Positions 38,049 to 46,234 of a stretch of 64,000 nt of DNA are shown in pieces. The notes under the pieces were generated by a model that was not told the DNA's origin, made no database searches, and saw only the letters and a list, made by a program, of their open reading frames with translations. Position numbers and translations under genes: made by a program. Origin of the DNA: Acidobacteriota bacterium. GTDB taxonomy: Bacteria > Acidobacteriota > Terriglobia > Acidiferrales > UBA7541. The stretch lies in the NCBI GenBank assembly GCA_021324935.1, contig JAJPIE010000037.1, positions 62,001 through 126,000 of the forward strand, given 5' to 3'. Positions within the stretch are counted from its first letter, which is position 1; the number at the start of each line of letters is the position of its first letter.

Positions 38049-39968
38049 ATGAACGCAGCACCTATTTCGATGAATCCAGCCGCAAGTGCGGGGGACACTG
38101 CTGCGAACGCACAGTCCGACAGATCATCGGGGTTGCCTGGGTTCGCACAGGTGTTTGCGGAGAAACAGTCCGCCCCCGCTGCCGCAAAACCAATTGCTTC
38201 CTCGACCAATTCGGCGGCCCAGAATGCTCTCAGCTCTCCGGACGAGTCTCAGCGCCAAACGAAGAACGCAGCTTCTTCGTCTCCGGTTGCGGCCGCGGAA
38301 TCGCAAACTGCATCTGCCGCAACGACAGGCACAACTCAGGGAGCTCCGAAAAAAAGCGACCCAAAAACGAAAGCATCGGATGCCGCAGCCAAGCAAGACG
38401 CTGCCGCCCTCGCCGCCATAGGAGCGCTTGCGTCCTTGTTTGGGATGGCCCCGGCTGTGTTGCCCGTGCCGCTCCAGATCACGAGCGTGCCCCCGGCAAA
38501 TTCCAAGCCCGCCGATTGCGGAAAAAATGCTGCTCCTTCGGCTGCCACAAGTGCAACGCCAGCCGCGGCGGCGTCAAGCAACGCGCTACCTGCGCAGCAG
38601 AACGCACAACCGGCTACGGCAAATCCCCCGGTAGCCAGCCCGCTGCCAAGTCTCCCGTTACCCAACTCGAGCGGTTCGAACGCCGCGAATCCCGCGGCAG
38701 CGCCAGACTTTTCGGTTGTTACCTCAGCCAACGCCACTCAACAAAGTACCGAGAATCCAAACAGAGCCCTTGCTCAACCCTCGTGCGCACCAACAACGTC
38801 CGCGGGGCCCGACGGACCGGTCGTGACGCCTGCGTCCGTACTCGCCTCCGGCGAGATTGCCTCGCAGGCCCCGCCATCCGCTAACGATCTCTCCTCTAAC
38901 AATCCGGCAAACGAACCTGCATCCCCCGTCCCCACTGCGAAGAGTGTCAACAACTCCGCCAAATCCCAGCCGGGGGTTCCGGCCGCGCACAAGGGAACGA
39001 TTGCGGAGATTTTTCGTGAATTGGTTTCAGCCGCCGGAAAAACTATGGATGCGGTGGCACACGTCAGCGTAACCGCAGCGAAGGATGTGATCGGGGCCAT
39101 TAAAGAGAAGAGCCAAGATGCAAACGCGGCAGTGCCGTCTGTGCTTTCCAATGCGCAGCGTCAGAGTGAGGCTGCGGCCAATGCCAAGCAGGACCCATCC
39201 ATCCCCGCTGCGTCTGCAACTCCGGTAACGGGAAATCCTCCGAGAAATAGCAGCACATCGAGCGACGACACTGGCAAAAACGACACGACCAGCGGCGATC
39301 ACACCAGCTCCAATACAGACGCCAAAGCGAATACCCGCAGCTTTACTGTGGATACAGGCGCGCCCCAGCCGCAATCGAATGCTGTCAATTTCGCTGGCAG
39401 CGCGGCAATGGGCATCTCCGCGTCCGCCTCAGCGAAAGAATCGGCAACTAGCACGAAGCCAGCCACCGCAGACGCCGCCGGCGGCAATGGCGCGGCGCCG
39501 GCCGAAACCGACGAATCGAAACTGCCGTCTGTCGATTCCAAGGTCATCAATGTTGCGCAGTTCAGCGGCAACAACGCTCATTCTCAAGTTCGCATCGCCA
39601 TGCAGGCCGATGAGCTTGGCCAGGTCGAGCTGCACGCCACTGTCAGCGGCCAACAGGTCGGCGCCGCAATCACCGTGGAGAAAAAAGAAGCTCACGCGGC
39701 CATGGCCGTTGAGCTTCCTTCCTTGCAGCAGGCGCTGGAAGAGAAAAATCTTCGCGTCAGCGAGGTGGTGCTTATGCAGAGCGCCTTGCACTCCACCGCA
39801 GGCGATGCCGGCAACGGCGGCAACGCCGCGCCGCAGCAGCGTCCCAATCCCGTGACTCAGAACTATCAGCAGTCCGGGCGGGAAACCTCGTATACAAGCG
39901 CACCGGCAGCAACTTTGGAAAGTACGAGCCCATTCGATGATTCCGGCCGGCTCAGCGTAAGAGTTTGA
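38049..39968 (+). CDS. fliK: Flagellar hook-length control protein FliK
   Basis: This 639-aa secreted ruler has ATG 38049 (MNAAPISMNPAASAGD) behind GGAGGGGG. The long N-terminal and middle part is a disordered Ala/Ser/Pro/Asn-rich repeat-like region with almost no hydrophobic core, as in other FliK proteins. The C-terminal FliK domain is recognised at HSQVRIAMQADELGQVELHATVSG, then VELPSLQQALEEKNLRVSEVVL, corresponding to the part that triggers the FlhB substrate switch. flgD and flgE follow, the expected hook set. It is longer than the E. coli protein (about 400 aa) because of the spacer. Confidence 0.9.
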   Translation: MNAAPISMNPAASAGDTAANAQSDRSSGLPGFAQVFAEKQSAPAAAKPIASSTNSAAQNALSSPDESQRQTKNAASSSPVAAAESQTASAATTGTTQGAPKKSDPKTKASDAAAKQDAAALAAIGALASLFGMAPAVLPVPLQITSVPPANSKPADCGKNAAPSAATSATPAAAASSNALPAQQNAQPATANPPVASPLPSLPLPNSSGSNAANPAAAPDFSVVTSANATQQSTENPNRALAQPSCAPTTSAGPDGPVVTPASVLASGEIASQAPPSANDLSSNNPANEPASPVPTAKSVNNSAKSQPGVPAAHKGTIAEIFRELVSAAGKTMDAVAHVSVTAAKDVIGAIKEKSQDANAAVPSVLSNAQRQSEAAANAKQDPSIPAASATPVTGNPPRNSSTSSDDTGKNDTTSGDHTSSNTDAKANTRSFTVDTGAPQPQSNAVNFAGSAAMGISASASAKESATSTKPATADAAGGNGAAPAETDESKLPSVDSKVINVAQFSGNNAHSQVRIAMQADELGQVELHATVSGQQVGAAITVEKKEAHAAMAVELPSLQQALEEKNLRVSEVVLMQSALHSTAGDAGNGGNAAPQQRPNPVTQNYQQSGRETSYTSAPAATLESTSPFDDSGRLSVRV

Positions 39969-39977
39969 GGAGAAAAT

Positions 39978-40406
39978 ATGAGCTCAATCACAAATCCGTT
40001 GTTCGGTTCACCGGCGAGCACCAATGCATCGGGAGCAAGCGGAACCTCCGGCAGCAATTCCAACGCCCCCAGCAACCAGCTCAATGCCAATTCTTTCATC
40101 TCGCTGTTGACGGCAGAGCTGCAGGCACAGGACCCGACGAATCCCATGAATCCCCAGGACATGATGAATCAGCTCGTCTCCATGAACTCGTTGCAGGCCC
40201 TGCTGAACATTCAGCAGATTCTTTCCACCGCCACCGGCGTCAATCCGGCAGCCACCAGCGGCTCCAGCAATTCCTCGCAAGGGGCGAGCTCTTCGCGCGC
40301 AGCACAGGAAATGGCCGCGCGTACCGTGCCCGGCCCCAGCAATTCGAATCACGACGCAATTTTCCAAAGCAATTTACTCGCGGCTTCCGGGCCGTCGATT
40401 CAATAA
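39978..40406 (+). CDS. flgD: Hook-capping protein FlgD, short form
   Basis: This 142-aa protein has the conserved FlgD N-terminal domain: FISLLTAELQAQDPTNPMNPQDMMNQLVSMNSLQALLNI. The C-terminal Ig-like and Tudor-like domains of classical FlgD (about 220 aa) are missing, replaced by a Ser/Asn-rich tail. It still sits between fliK and flgE and has AGGAG before the ATG. It should act as the scaffold for hook polymerisation, though the cap structure may differ. Confidence 0.88.
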   Translation: MSSITNPLFGSPASTNASGASGTSGSNSNAPSNQLNANSFISLLTAELQAQDPTNPMNPQDMMNQLVSMNSLQALLNIQQILSTATGVNPAATSGSSNSSQGASSSRAAQEMAARTVPGPSNSNHDAIFQSNLLAASGPSIQ

Positions 40407-40418
40407 AAGGAGAAGCAA

Positions 40419-41963
40419 ATGCCATCATTTTCAATTCCATTGTCGGGGCTGGACGCGAGTTCCACCGGACTGTCGGTGATCGCCAACAACCTTTCGAACC
40501 TGAACACGGTTGGATTCAAGGGGCAAACCGCCGAATTCCAGGATCTGTTCTATCAGCAGATCGGAACCAGCGGCGACGGCAACGCCGTGCAGGAAGGCGT
40601 CGGTGCCTCGGTCGCCGGTATCAGTTCGCAGCTCACACAGGGCAGCATTCAGACCACCGGCGTGCCCACCGACGTGGCGATTCAGGGAACCGGCTACTTC
40701 ATTGTGAATAAAGCGGGCGAAACTCTGTATACGCGCGCTGGAAATTTCAGCATCGGCGCCAATGGCGATCTCCTAACCCAGGACGGCGCCACAGTGCAGG
40801 GCTACAACGCCGTGAACGGCGTCATTCAAGCCAACGCCACACTCGGCGCACTCGCCATTCCCACGGGCCTTGTGAATCCTCCAAAGGCCACTGGCAACGT
40901 GCAACTCGCGCTGAACCTCGACGCCACCGGCGGCACGCCGATCAGCGCCGCAAGTCAGCAGACCGGCACAGGCATTGCAGCCGGAACCGTTTTGGCCACC
41001 GGTAGCCAGATCGCCTTTAATGACGGCACCAACAATTTCACCTACACCACGGTTGCCAACGACACATTGGCCAACGTGGTCACCGCCATCAACGCCAATC
41101 CAAATTTCACCGCCTCGCTCAGCGGCAACAATCTCGTCGTCACCGCGAAGAGCGGAACCCCGATTACCTTCACCGCCAATACGCTCACCGACGCCGCCAC
41201 CGGAACCCAGGCGGAAACCTTTTCGCCCACGGGCACATCGCAGGCCGCAGGCACTTTCAGCACCTCCACGGTCGTCTACGATTCGCTCGGCGCCAGCCAC
41301 GTCCTCACCTACAATTTCACCAAAACCGGCGCGAACACCTGGCAGTATCAGATCAGCGTTCCAGCGGGGGACCTCGCGGCCGGCGGCAACCCCATCATTG
41401 GCACCGGCACGCTGCAGTTCAATGGCAGCGGCCAATTGATCTCGCCCACTGGCAGTGTGACCGGCTTGACCATCTCCAACTTCGCCAATGGCGCAAATCC
41501 GCTGACCTTCTCCTGGAATCTCAATGACGTCAACGGTGGCGCGCTGGTCACGCAAAACGCCGCTCCCTCCGCAACCTCCTCGACGCAGCAGGATGGCTAT
41601 TCCAGCGGCACGCTGCTCAACTTCACCATCGAAAGCAATGGCGTCATCCAGGGCATTTTCAGCAACGGCCAGACCAATCCCCTCGGCCAGATCGCCCTGG
41701 CCAATTTTGCCAACGAACAAGGACTCATTCGCAACGGTTCGAACGAGTTTCTCTCCAGCCTCTCCTCCGGCGCCGCCAACGTCGGTATTCCGGGCACGGG
41801 GGGCCGCGGCACTCTGAGCGGCGGCGCGCTCGAACAGTCCAACGTCGATATCGCCACGGAGTTTGCGCAACTCATCCTGATGGAACGCAGCTACCAGGCA
41901 AACGCCAAGGCCGTCACCACATTTGACGAGGTCACACAGACCGCCATCAACCTCAAGCAGTAG
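40419..41963 (+). CDS. flgE: Flagellar hook protein FlgE
   Basis: This 514-aa hook subunit. The N-terminal rod/hook motif is GLSVIANNLSNLNTVGFKGQTAEFQDLFYQ. The central part has PTDVAIQGTGYFIVNKAGETLYTRAGNFSIGANGDL. The C-terminus AEFAQLILMERSYQANAKAVTTFDEV is expected (read here as ATEFAQLILMERSYQANAKA). The middle is Thr/Asn/Gly-rich and beta-like, typical of hook domains. It ends the fliK-flgD-flgE group. A strong hairpin follows about 30 bases after the stop. Confidence 0.95.
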   Translation: MPSFSIPLSGLDASSTGLSVIANNLSNLNTVGFKGQTAEFQDLFYQQIGTSGDGNAVQEGVGASVAGISSQLTQGSIQTTGVPTDVAIQGTGYFIVNKAGETLYTRAGNFSIGANGDLLTQDGATVQGYNAVNGVIQANATLGALAIPTGLVNPPKATGNVQLALNLDATGGTPISAASQQTGTGIAAGTVLATGSQIAFNDGTNNFTYTTVANDTLANVVTAINANPNFTASLSGNNLVVTAKSGTPITFTANTLTDAATGTQAETFSPTGTSQAAGTFSTSTVVYDSLGASHVLTYNFTKTGANTWQYQISVPAGDLAAGGNPIIGTGTLQFNGSGQLISPTGSVTGLTISNFANGANPLTFSWNLNDVNGGALVTQNAAPSATSSTQQDGYSSGTLLNFTIESNGVIQGIFSNGQTNPLGQIALANFANEQGLIRNGSNEFLSSLSSGAANVGIPGTGGRGTLSGGALEQSNVDIATEFAQLILMERSYQANAKAVTTFDEVTQTAINLKQ

Positions 41964-41992
41964 CAATTAGGCAAAAGCCGGTCCCGAGAGAT

Positions 41993-42020
41993 GGGAGCCT
42001 CGCCGATACGTGAGGCTCCC
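41993..42020. terminator. Strong hairpin after flgE
   Basis: GGGAGCCTC-N10-GAGGCTCCC is a perfect 9-bp GC-rich stem, 30 bases past the flgE stop. A-rich rather than T-rich sequence follows (GAAAAAATTT). It probably ends or protects the hook transcript. The loop contains GCCGATAC, which resembles a sigma-28 -10 box, but no -35 accompanies it. Confidence 0.6.
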
Positions 42021-42118
42021 GGAATTCTGAGAAAAAATTTAAGATTTGATTCGGATGCGCAGCACTGTTTCAAACTTGCACGAACCCCTTTTCCACGAAA
42101 ATTTCAGTAAAAATTAAC

Positions 42119-42146
42119 TCAACCTTTTCCAGTAAGTTGCCGATAC
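42119..42146 (+). promoter_or_regulatory. Candidate sigma-28 promoter upstream of fliL
   Basis: GCCGATAC at 42139 matches the sigma-28 -10 GCCGATAA. The -35 at 16 bases is TCAA within CTCAA, one mismatch from CTAAA. The spacer resembles that of the flgM promoter (CAGTAA before the -10). A weaker GG-N10-GC site overlaps downstream at 42185-42198. Confidence 0.45.
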
Positions 42147-42215
42147 AACGAGCCGAAGAAGCCTCTTCCCTAGGCTAATTGGACGGCTCTTAAATTGCAT
42201 ATGTGTGTTCTCGGT

Positions 42216-42740
42216 ATGGCAGAGAACCCACAACGCGTTGCTGCGGAAAACAAAGCGGCTGCTGCGCCCCTGGCAACCACCATTGTCGTCGAAAAGCGTT
42301 CTTCCTTTCCCACCGTCGCGCTGCTGCTTGCCGTCGCTCTCGCCGCGGGCGGCGGAGTGTCCTGGTTTGTTTCGCAATCCCGAGCGAGTGGCTCGGAGCA
42401 TGGCCAAGCCGCGCAATCTCCGGGCCAACTCATCCATCTCGAAGGATTCACCGTCAATTTGGCGGACGCTGAAGAAAACGATTTCGTTCGCGTCACGATG
42501 GATCTGGACCTTGACCGCATGCCCGCGCCGGCCGACAAGGAAAAGCCGGCCAGTGGCCTGCCCATGGCACGCATCCGCGACACCATTATTGCCGTTCTCG
42601 CGGCCAGCAAGACTCAACCGCTTCTCACAACAGACGGAAAACTCCAACTGAAAAAGACATTGCGCGAAGAGCTCAATCGCCGTGTTCCAGAGATGAATGT
42701 CCGCGACATCTACTTCACCGAATTTCTGGTGCAGAGGTAA
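42216..42740 (+). CDS. fliL: Flagellar basal body-associated protein FliL
   Basis: This protein of about 174 aa has a short cytoplasmic start, one transmembrane helix (SFPTVALLLAVALAAGGGVSWFV) and a periplasmic domain. IHLEGFTVNLADAEENDFVRVTMDLDL and the end RREELNRRVP-type segment (seen as LREELNRRVPEMNVRDIYFTEFLVQR) are FliL hallmarks. ATG 42216 gives the family-like N-terminus MAENPQR. ATG 42201 and TTG 42195 are in frame, but none has a good ribosome site. FliL supports stator function around the motor. It begins the fliL-fliN-fliO-fliPQR-flhBA block. Confidence 0.88.
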   Translation: MAENPQRVAAENKAAAAPLATTIVVEKRSSFPTVALLLAVALAAGGGVSWFVSQSRASGSEHGQAAQSPGQLIHLEGFTVNLADAEENDFVRVTMDLDLDRMPAPADKEKPASGLPMARIRDTIIAVLAASKTQPLLTTDGKLQLKKTLREELNRRVPEMNVRDIYFTEFLVQR

Positions 42741-42743
42741 GCG

Positions 42744-43022
42744 ATGGCCACCCTGCAGATGGTTCCCGCGCGGAAAAAGGTGGAAGTCTCCCAGGATCTG
42801 TGGCAGGACGCTGCGCTTTTGCCCTGCGTTTTGAGCGTGGATGTCCCGCTCCGCCTGTTTACCGTCCGCGACTTGCTGCGCCTGGAGCCGGGCTCGGTGG
42901 TGGAATCGAAAAATGTGAACGGCGCCGATGTCCCCGTGCTGGTCAACACGCGGCTGATCGGGTGGGCCGAATTCGAAGTGATGGGCCAGCGACTGGCCAT
43001 CCGCGTAACGGAATTGGCGTGA
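42744..43022 (+). CDS. fliN: Short FliN-type switch protein (SpoA domain)
   Basis: This 92-aa protein is little more than one SpoA/FliN domain: LSVDVPLRLFTVRDLLRLEPGSVVESK, then VPVLVNTRLIGWAEFEVMGQRLAIRVTELA. It lies between fliL and fliO, the classical place of fliN in fliL-M-N-O-P operons, but fliM is missing here and lies 6 kb downstream. It would form the lower ring of the C-ring. A second, long FliN-like gene follows fliM, so the roles may be divided. Confidence 0.88.
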   Translation: MATLQMVPARKKVEVSQDLWQDAALLPCVLSVDVPLRLFTVRDLLRLEPGSVVESKNVNGADVPVLVNTRLIGWAEFEVMGQRLAIRVTELA

Positions 43023-43327
43023 GGAAGACAAACGTGTGGGGTACGCAAGAAACTGCAATCGGTACAACCGCCGGGTCTGTGCGGCGCTGGGCCGCGCATT
43101 GGGAAGCCGTTCTCCGACTGCTGAGCCGCTTCAAGATCCGCCGCAAGGCACAGGCCCTGCGTCTTTCCGAGACTCTCGCTCTCGGCGACCGCCGTATGCT
43201 GGCCATCGTTGAATGGCGGGGCCAAACACTTCTGCTCGGTGTCACTCCGGAGCAAATCACGCTGCTCGAAACGAAGCACGAGCCCTCCGCGAAATCTCCC
43301 GCAATTAGCCAGGAGCTCTCCCAATGA
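43019..43327 (+). CDS. fliO: FliO-like flagellar export protein lacking a clear membrane helix
   Basis: This protein of about 102 aa has a GTG start overlapping the fliN stop (GTGA). The C-terminal part RLSETLALGDRRMLAIVEWRGQTLLLGVTPEQITLLE is the cytoplasmic FliO domain pattern. The N-terminus (GSVRRWAAHWEAVLRLLSRFKIRRKA) is amphipathic and basic, without the transmembrane segment usual in FliO. The position, directly before fliP, fits FliO, which assists assembly of FliP rings. The track's longer ORF reads through fliN out of frame and is not credible. Confidence 0.75.
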   Translation: MRKTNVWGTQETAIGTTAGSVRRWAAHWEAVLRLLSRFKIRRKAQALRLSETLALGDRRMLAIVEWRGQTLLLGVTPEQITLLETKHEPSAKSPAISQELSQ

Positions 43328-44085
43328 GTCTTCGCTCCCGCAAAGGTCTCCTGCGTCTCGTCCTACGCCTTGCACTTGGCTTTGCCACGCTGGCGCCCTC
43401 CCTGCTTGCGGCCGGCCAACAAAATGTCCTGCAACTTCCGGGTGTTACCCTAAAAGCCGAATCCACGCCCGTCACCATTATCCTTCTTCTCACCTTCCTC
43501 ACGCTTCTCCCGGCGATTCTGCTTTCCATGACGCCGTTTGTCCGCATTCTCATCATCTTCCACTTCTTGCGCCAAGCCCTGGGTACACAAACCGCCCCCA
43601 CCAACCAGACCCTGATCGGTCTGGCCTTGTTCCTCACTTACTTCCTTATGCAGCCTGTGATTGGCGCCGTGCAGAAGGAAGCCATCGATCCGTACGAACA
43701 CGGAAAAATCACCGCCTGGCAGGCCGTTGATCGCTCCTCCGTGCCCATGCGTGCCTTCATGCTCAATTACACGCGCGAAAAGGATCTCGCGCTCTTCGTC
43801 GAAATGAGCAAGCAGCCGCGTCCTGCCAAGCCGGAAGACCTTTCGATGAGCATCGTCATCCCCGCCTACGTTATTTCCGAGCTCAAGACCGGGTTCCAGA
43901 TTGGCGCCGTGCTCTTCCTTCCATTCCTGGTCATCGACCTGGTCACCGCATCGGTCACCACTTCGGTCGGCATGTTCCAGTTGCCGCCGGTGGTGATCTC
44001 CACGCCCCTGAAGATTCTACTTTTCGTCGTTGTCGACGGCTGGAACCTCGTCGTCGGCTCGATGTTGCGCAGCTTTCATGTGTGA
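43324..44085 (+). CDS. fliP: Flagellar export gate protein FliP
   Basis: This 253-aa core subunit of the type III export pore has a cleavable signal-like N-terminus (LVLRLALGFATLAPSLLAAGQ) and four membrane helices. Signatures are VTIILLLTFLTLLPAILLSMTPFVRILIIFHFLRQALGTQ, PSNQTLIGLALFLT-type TNQTLIGLALFLTYF, and IVIPAYVISELKTGFQIGAVLFLPFLVIDLV. It overlaps fliO by four bases; fliQ follows after nine. Confidence 0.97.
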   Translation: MSLRSRKGLLRLVLRLALGFATLAPSLLAAGQQNVLQLPGVTLKAESTPVTIILLLTFLTLLPAILLSMTPFVRILIIFHFLRQALGTQTAPTNQTLIGLALFLTYFLMQPVIGAVQKEAIDPYEHGKITAWQAVDRSSVPMRAFMLNYTREKDLALFVEMSKQPRPAKPEDLSMSIVIPAYVISELKTGFQIGAVLFLPFLVIDLVTASVTTSVGMFQLPPVVISTPLKILLFVVVDGWNLVVGSMLRSFHV

Positions 44086-44094
44086 GGCAAAGCG

Positions 44095-44364
44095 ATGACA
44101 CCGGAACAAGTCGTCGGCCTCAGCCGCCAGACCATCGAAGCCGCCTTCTGGGTGGCCATGCCCATCCTGCTTTCGGCAATGGCCGTCGGCCTGGTCATCA
44201 ACATCGGCCAGGTGCTCACGTCGATCCAGGACACGACTGTCTCCACCGTCCCGCGGCTCACCGCCGTCGGCATCATCATCTTTCTTCTGACGCCCTGGAT
44301 GCTGCATCACTTGGTCGCCTTTACCAATCTGCTGTTCAGTGATTTTCGGATGTACACGCAATAA
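44095..44364 (+). CDS. fliQ: Flagellar export gate protein FliQ
   Basis: This 89-aa membrane hairpin protein with two helices (AFWVAMPILLSAMAVGLVINIGQVLTSIQ and LTAVGIIIFLLTPWMLHHLVAF) stands between fliP and fliR. VVGLSRQTIEAAFWVAMPILL is the FliQ opening. It surrounds FliP in the export pore. Confidence 0.96.
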   Translation: MTPEQVVGLSRQTIEAAFWVAMPILLSAMAVGLVINIGQVLTSIQDTTVSTVPRLTAVGIIIFLLTPWMLHHLVAFTNLLFSDFRMYTQ

Positions 44365-44373
44365 GGAGCGCAT

Positions 44374-45141
44374 GTGGCCGTCCCTGTCGAAACCATGATC
44401 TTGCGCGGCGCAGCGATCGGCATGCGGATCAGCGCCGCCATTCTGTTCATGCCGTTCTTCGGCAGCGCCGCCATTCCCCGCCAGATCAAAGCCCTGCTCG
44501 TGCTGGTCGTCACTGCGACCCTTTATCCCGTCATTCCCGTCGCCCTGCAGCGCATCACTCCCTTCGCGATTGCCCGGATGGCGCTCAGCGAAATCGTGCT
44601 TGGGCTCATCATGGGGCTCTGTCTGCAATTTGTCTTCGAAGCGGTGCAGATGGCCGGGCAGATCACCGGCTTTCAGTTGTCGTTCTCTCTGGTCAACGTC
44701 ATCGATCCGCAGACCAACGTGGACACGCCCGTCCTCGCGAACCTGCACCAGCTTTGCATGCTCATGATTTTTCTTCAGCTCAATGTGCATCACTGGATGC
44801 TGCGCGCCGTGGCCCAAAGCTTCGAGCGCGTTCCGCCGGGCAGCGTCACCTTTGGCGCCGAGCAGGTCCGTCTTCTCTTCCACGCCGCCGGCAGTATGTT
44901 CACCGCTGGCCTGCAGCTTGCTGCGCCCGTTGTGCTCGCCACGATGGTGCTCGATGTCACCGTCGGCTTCGTAAGCAAGGCTGCGCCGCAATTGCCTGCA
45001 CTGTTTCTCAGCGTGCCGCTCAAAAGCCTGCTCGGCTACATCGTGCTGGCGCTGGCGCTCGGGTTGTGGCCGACATTCTTTGAAAACCAGTTTGCTCATG
45101 CGCTCGGCTGGAGCTGGCGCATGCTCGACTTCGCTTCCTAG
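44374..45141 (+). CDS. fliR: Flagellar export gate protein FliR
   Basis: This 255-aa membrane protein starts with GTG 44374, with AAGGAG seven bases before it; the ATG two bases upstream is out of frame. Motifs: ISAAILFMPFFGSAAIPRQIKALLVLVVTATLYPVIP, GLIMGLCLQFVFEAVQMAGQITGFQLSFSLVNVIDPQTN, and the C-terminal PQLPALFLSVPLKSLLGYIVLALAL. FliR completes the FliP-FliQ-FliR pore, and flhB follows 11 bases later. Confidence 0.95.
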   Translation: MAVPVETMILRGAAIGMRISAAILFMPFFGSAAIPRQIKALLVLVVTATLYPVIPVALQRITPFAIARMALSEIVLGLIMGLCLQFVFEAVQMAGQITGFQLSFSLVNVIDPQTNVDTPVLANLHQLCMLMIFLQLNVHHWMLRAVAQSFERVPPGSVTFGAEQVRLLFHAAGSMFTAGLQLAAPVVLATMVLDVTVGFVSKAAPQLPALFLSVPLKSLLGYIVLALALGLWPTFFENQFAHALGWSWRMLDFAS

Positions 45142-45152
45142 GAGAGAATTGC

Positions 45153-46223
45153 TTGGCGGACAACCGCACGGAAAAGGCCACACCCCGGCGCAGGACCAAG
45201 GCGCGTGAACACGGCCAGGTTCTGCGCAGCCGTGATCTTGTCTCCGCCATCACGCTGCTCGGCCTGATTTGCGCCATGGCTTGGCAGCCGGGCATCTGGC
45301 TCGCCCGCTGGGAGCGCTACTTCAGCAGCGTTCTCAACGTCGCCGAATCCACTCGCTGGGATTCCGGCGGCGTTCCGTTCCTCGCCGCCACCGGGAGCGT
45401 CGTCGTTTTGTGGGCCGGCCCGCTGCTTGCGGCCGCGTTTATCCTCGCGGTCGCCAGCACGCTGGCCCAGGGCGCTCCGACCTTTGCGGTTGAGGCGCTC
45501 ACTCCCAACTTCAATCGCCTGAATCCAGTCACCAACCTCCAGCAGCTTTTCTCGCTCGCCGGGGTTAGTCGCGTGCTCCGTTCGCTGTTGCCGACGTCAA
45601 TTATTCTGTACCTCGCCATCAAACTGATTCAGAGCCGTTCCGAAGCGATTCTTCATGCCACGCGCCTCCATGGCGAGGGGCTTCTCGCCTTGCTCGGCTC
45701 GCTCTGTGTCGGCCTGGCGTACCGGTCTGGGATGGTTTTTCTTGGCTGGTCCGCACTCGATTATTTCCTGCAATGGCGCACCTATGAAAAATCCCTGCGC
45801 ATGACCAAGCAGGAAGTCCGCGACGAAGGCCGCGAAAGCGAAGGCAATCCGGAAATCCGCAATCGCATCCGCCGCCTGCGCCGCGAAATGGCCCGCAGAT
45901 CCCTGCAGAAAGCCATGCAGCGCGCCACGGCCGTGATCACCAATCCCACGCACTTCGCCGTCGCCCTCGAATATCGCGCCGCCACCATGGCTGCGCCCGT
46001 GGTCGTCGCCAAGGGGCAAAACCTGCTGGCCCAGCGCATCAAGGAACTCGCCCGCTGGAACGATATTCCGATCGTCGAAAATCCTCCGCTGGCCCGCACG
46101 CTCTATAAGGCCGCCGAAGTTGGGCAAGTGATTCCGCCAAAGCTCTATGCGGCGGTCGCTGAAATTCTAGCGTTCATCTATCGCGCGCAGATGCGCATGC
46201 GCGGCTCCGGTGTCCGGGCCTAA
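45153..46223 (+). CDS. flhB: Flagellar export gate and substrate-switch protein FlhB
   Basis: This 356-aa protein begins with TTG (MADNRTEKATPRRRTKAREHGQVLRS), with GGAGAG upstream. Four membrane helices are followed by a cytoplasmic domain with the self-cleavage site NPTH in TAVITNPTHFAVALEYRA (about residue 264). Cleavage there switches export from rod/hook to filament proteins together with FliK. The tail VGQVIPPKLYAAVAEILAFIYR is typical. Confidence 0.97.
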   Translation: MADNRTEKATPRRRTKAREHGQVLRSRDLVSAITLLGLICAMAWQPGIWLARWERYFSSVLNVAESTRWDSGGVPFLAATGSVVVLWAGPLLAAAFILAVASTLAQGAPTFAVEALTPNFNRLNPVTNLQQLFSLAGVSRVLRSLLPTSIILYLAIKLIQSRSEAILHATRLHGEGLLALLGSLCVGLAYRSGMVFLGWSALDYFLQWRTYEKSLRMTKQEVRDEGRESEGNPEIRNRIRRLRREMARRSLQKAMQRATAVITNPTHFAVALEYRAATMAAPVVVAKGQNLLAQRIKELARWNDIPIVENPPLARTLYKAAEVGQVIPPKLYAAVAEILAFIYRAQMRMRGSGVRA

Positions 46224-46234
46224 AGGGGAAGGCA

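Noticed and set aside
38000-38884. 294-aa alternative-frame ORF over fliK
   Set aside because: It overlaps the fliK promoter and the fliK frame, whose C-terminal domain is recognised. The Arg/Cys-rich sequence has no family features.
42002-42009. GCCGATAC in the hairpin loop as a sigma-28 -10 box
   Set aside because: No TAAA-like -35 is found 14-16 bases upstream, and the site lies inside a stem-loop right after flgE.
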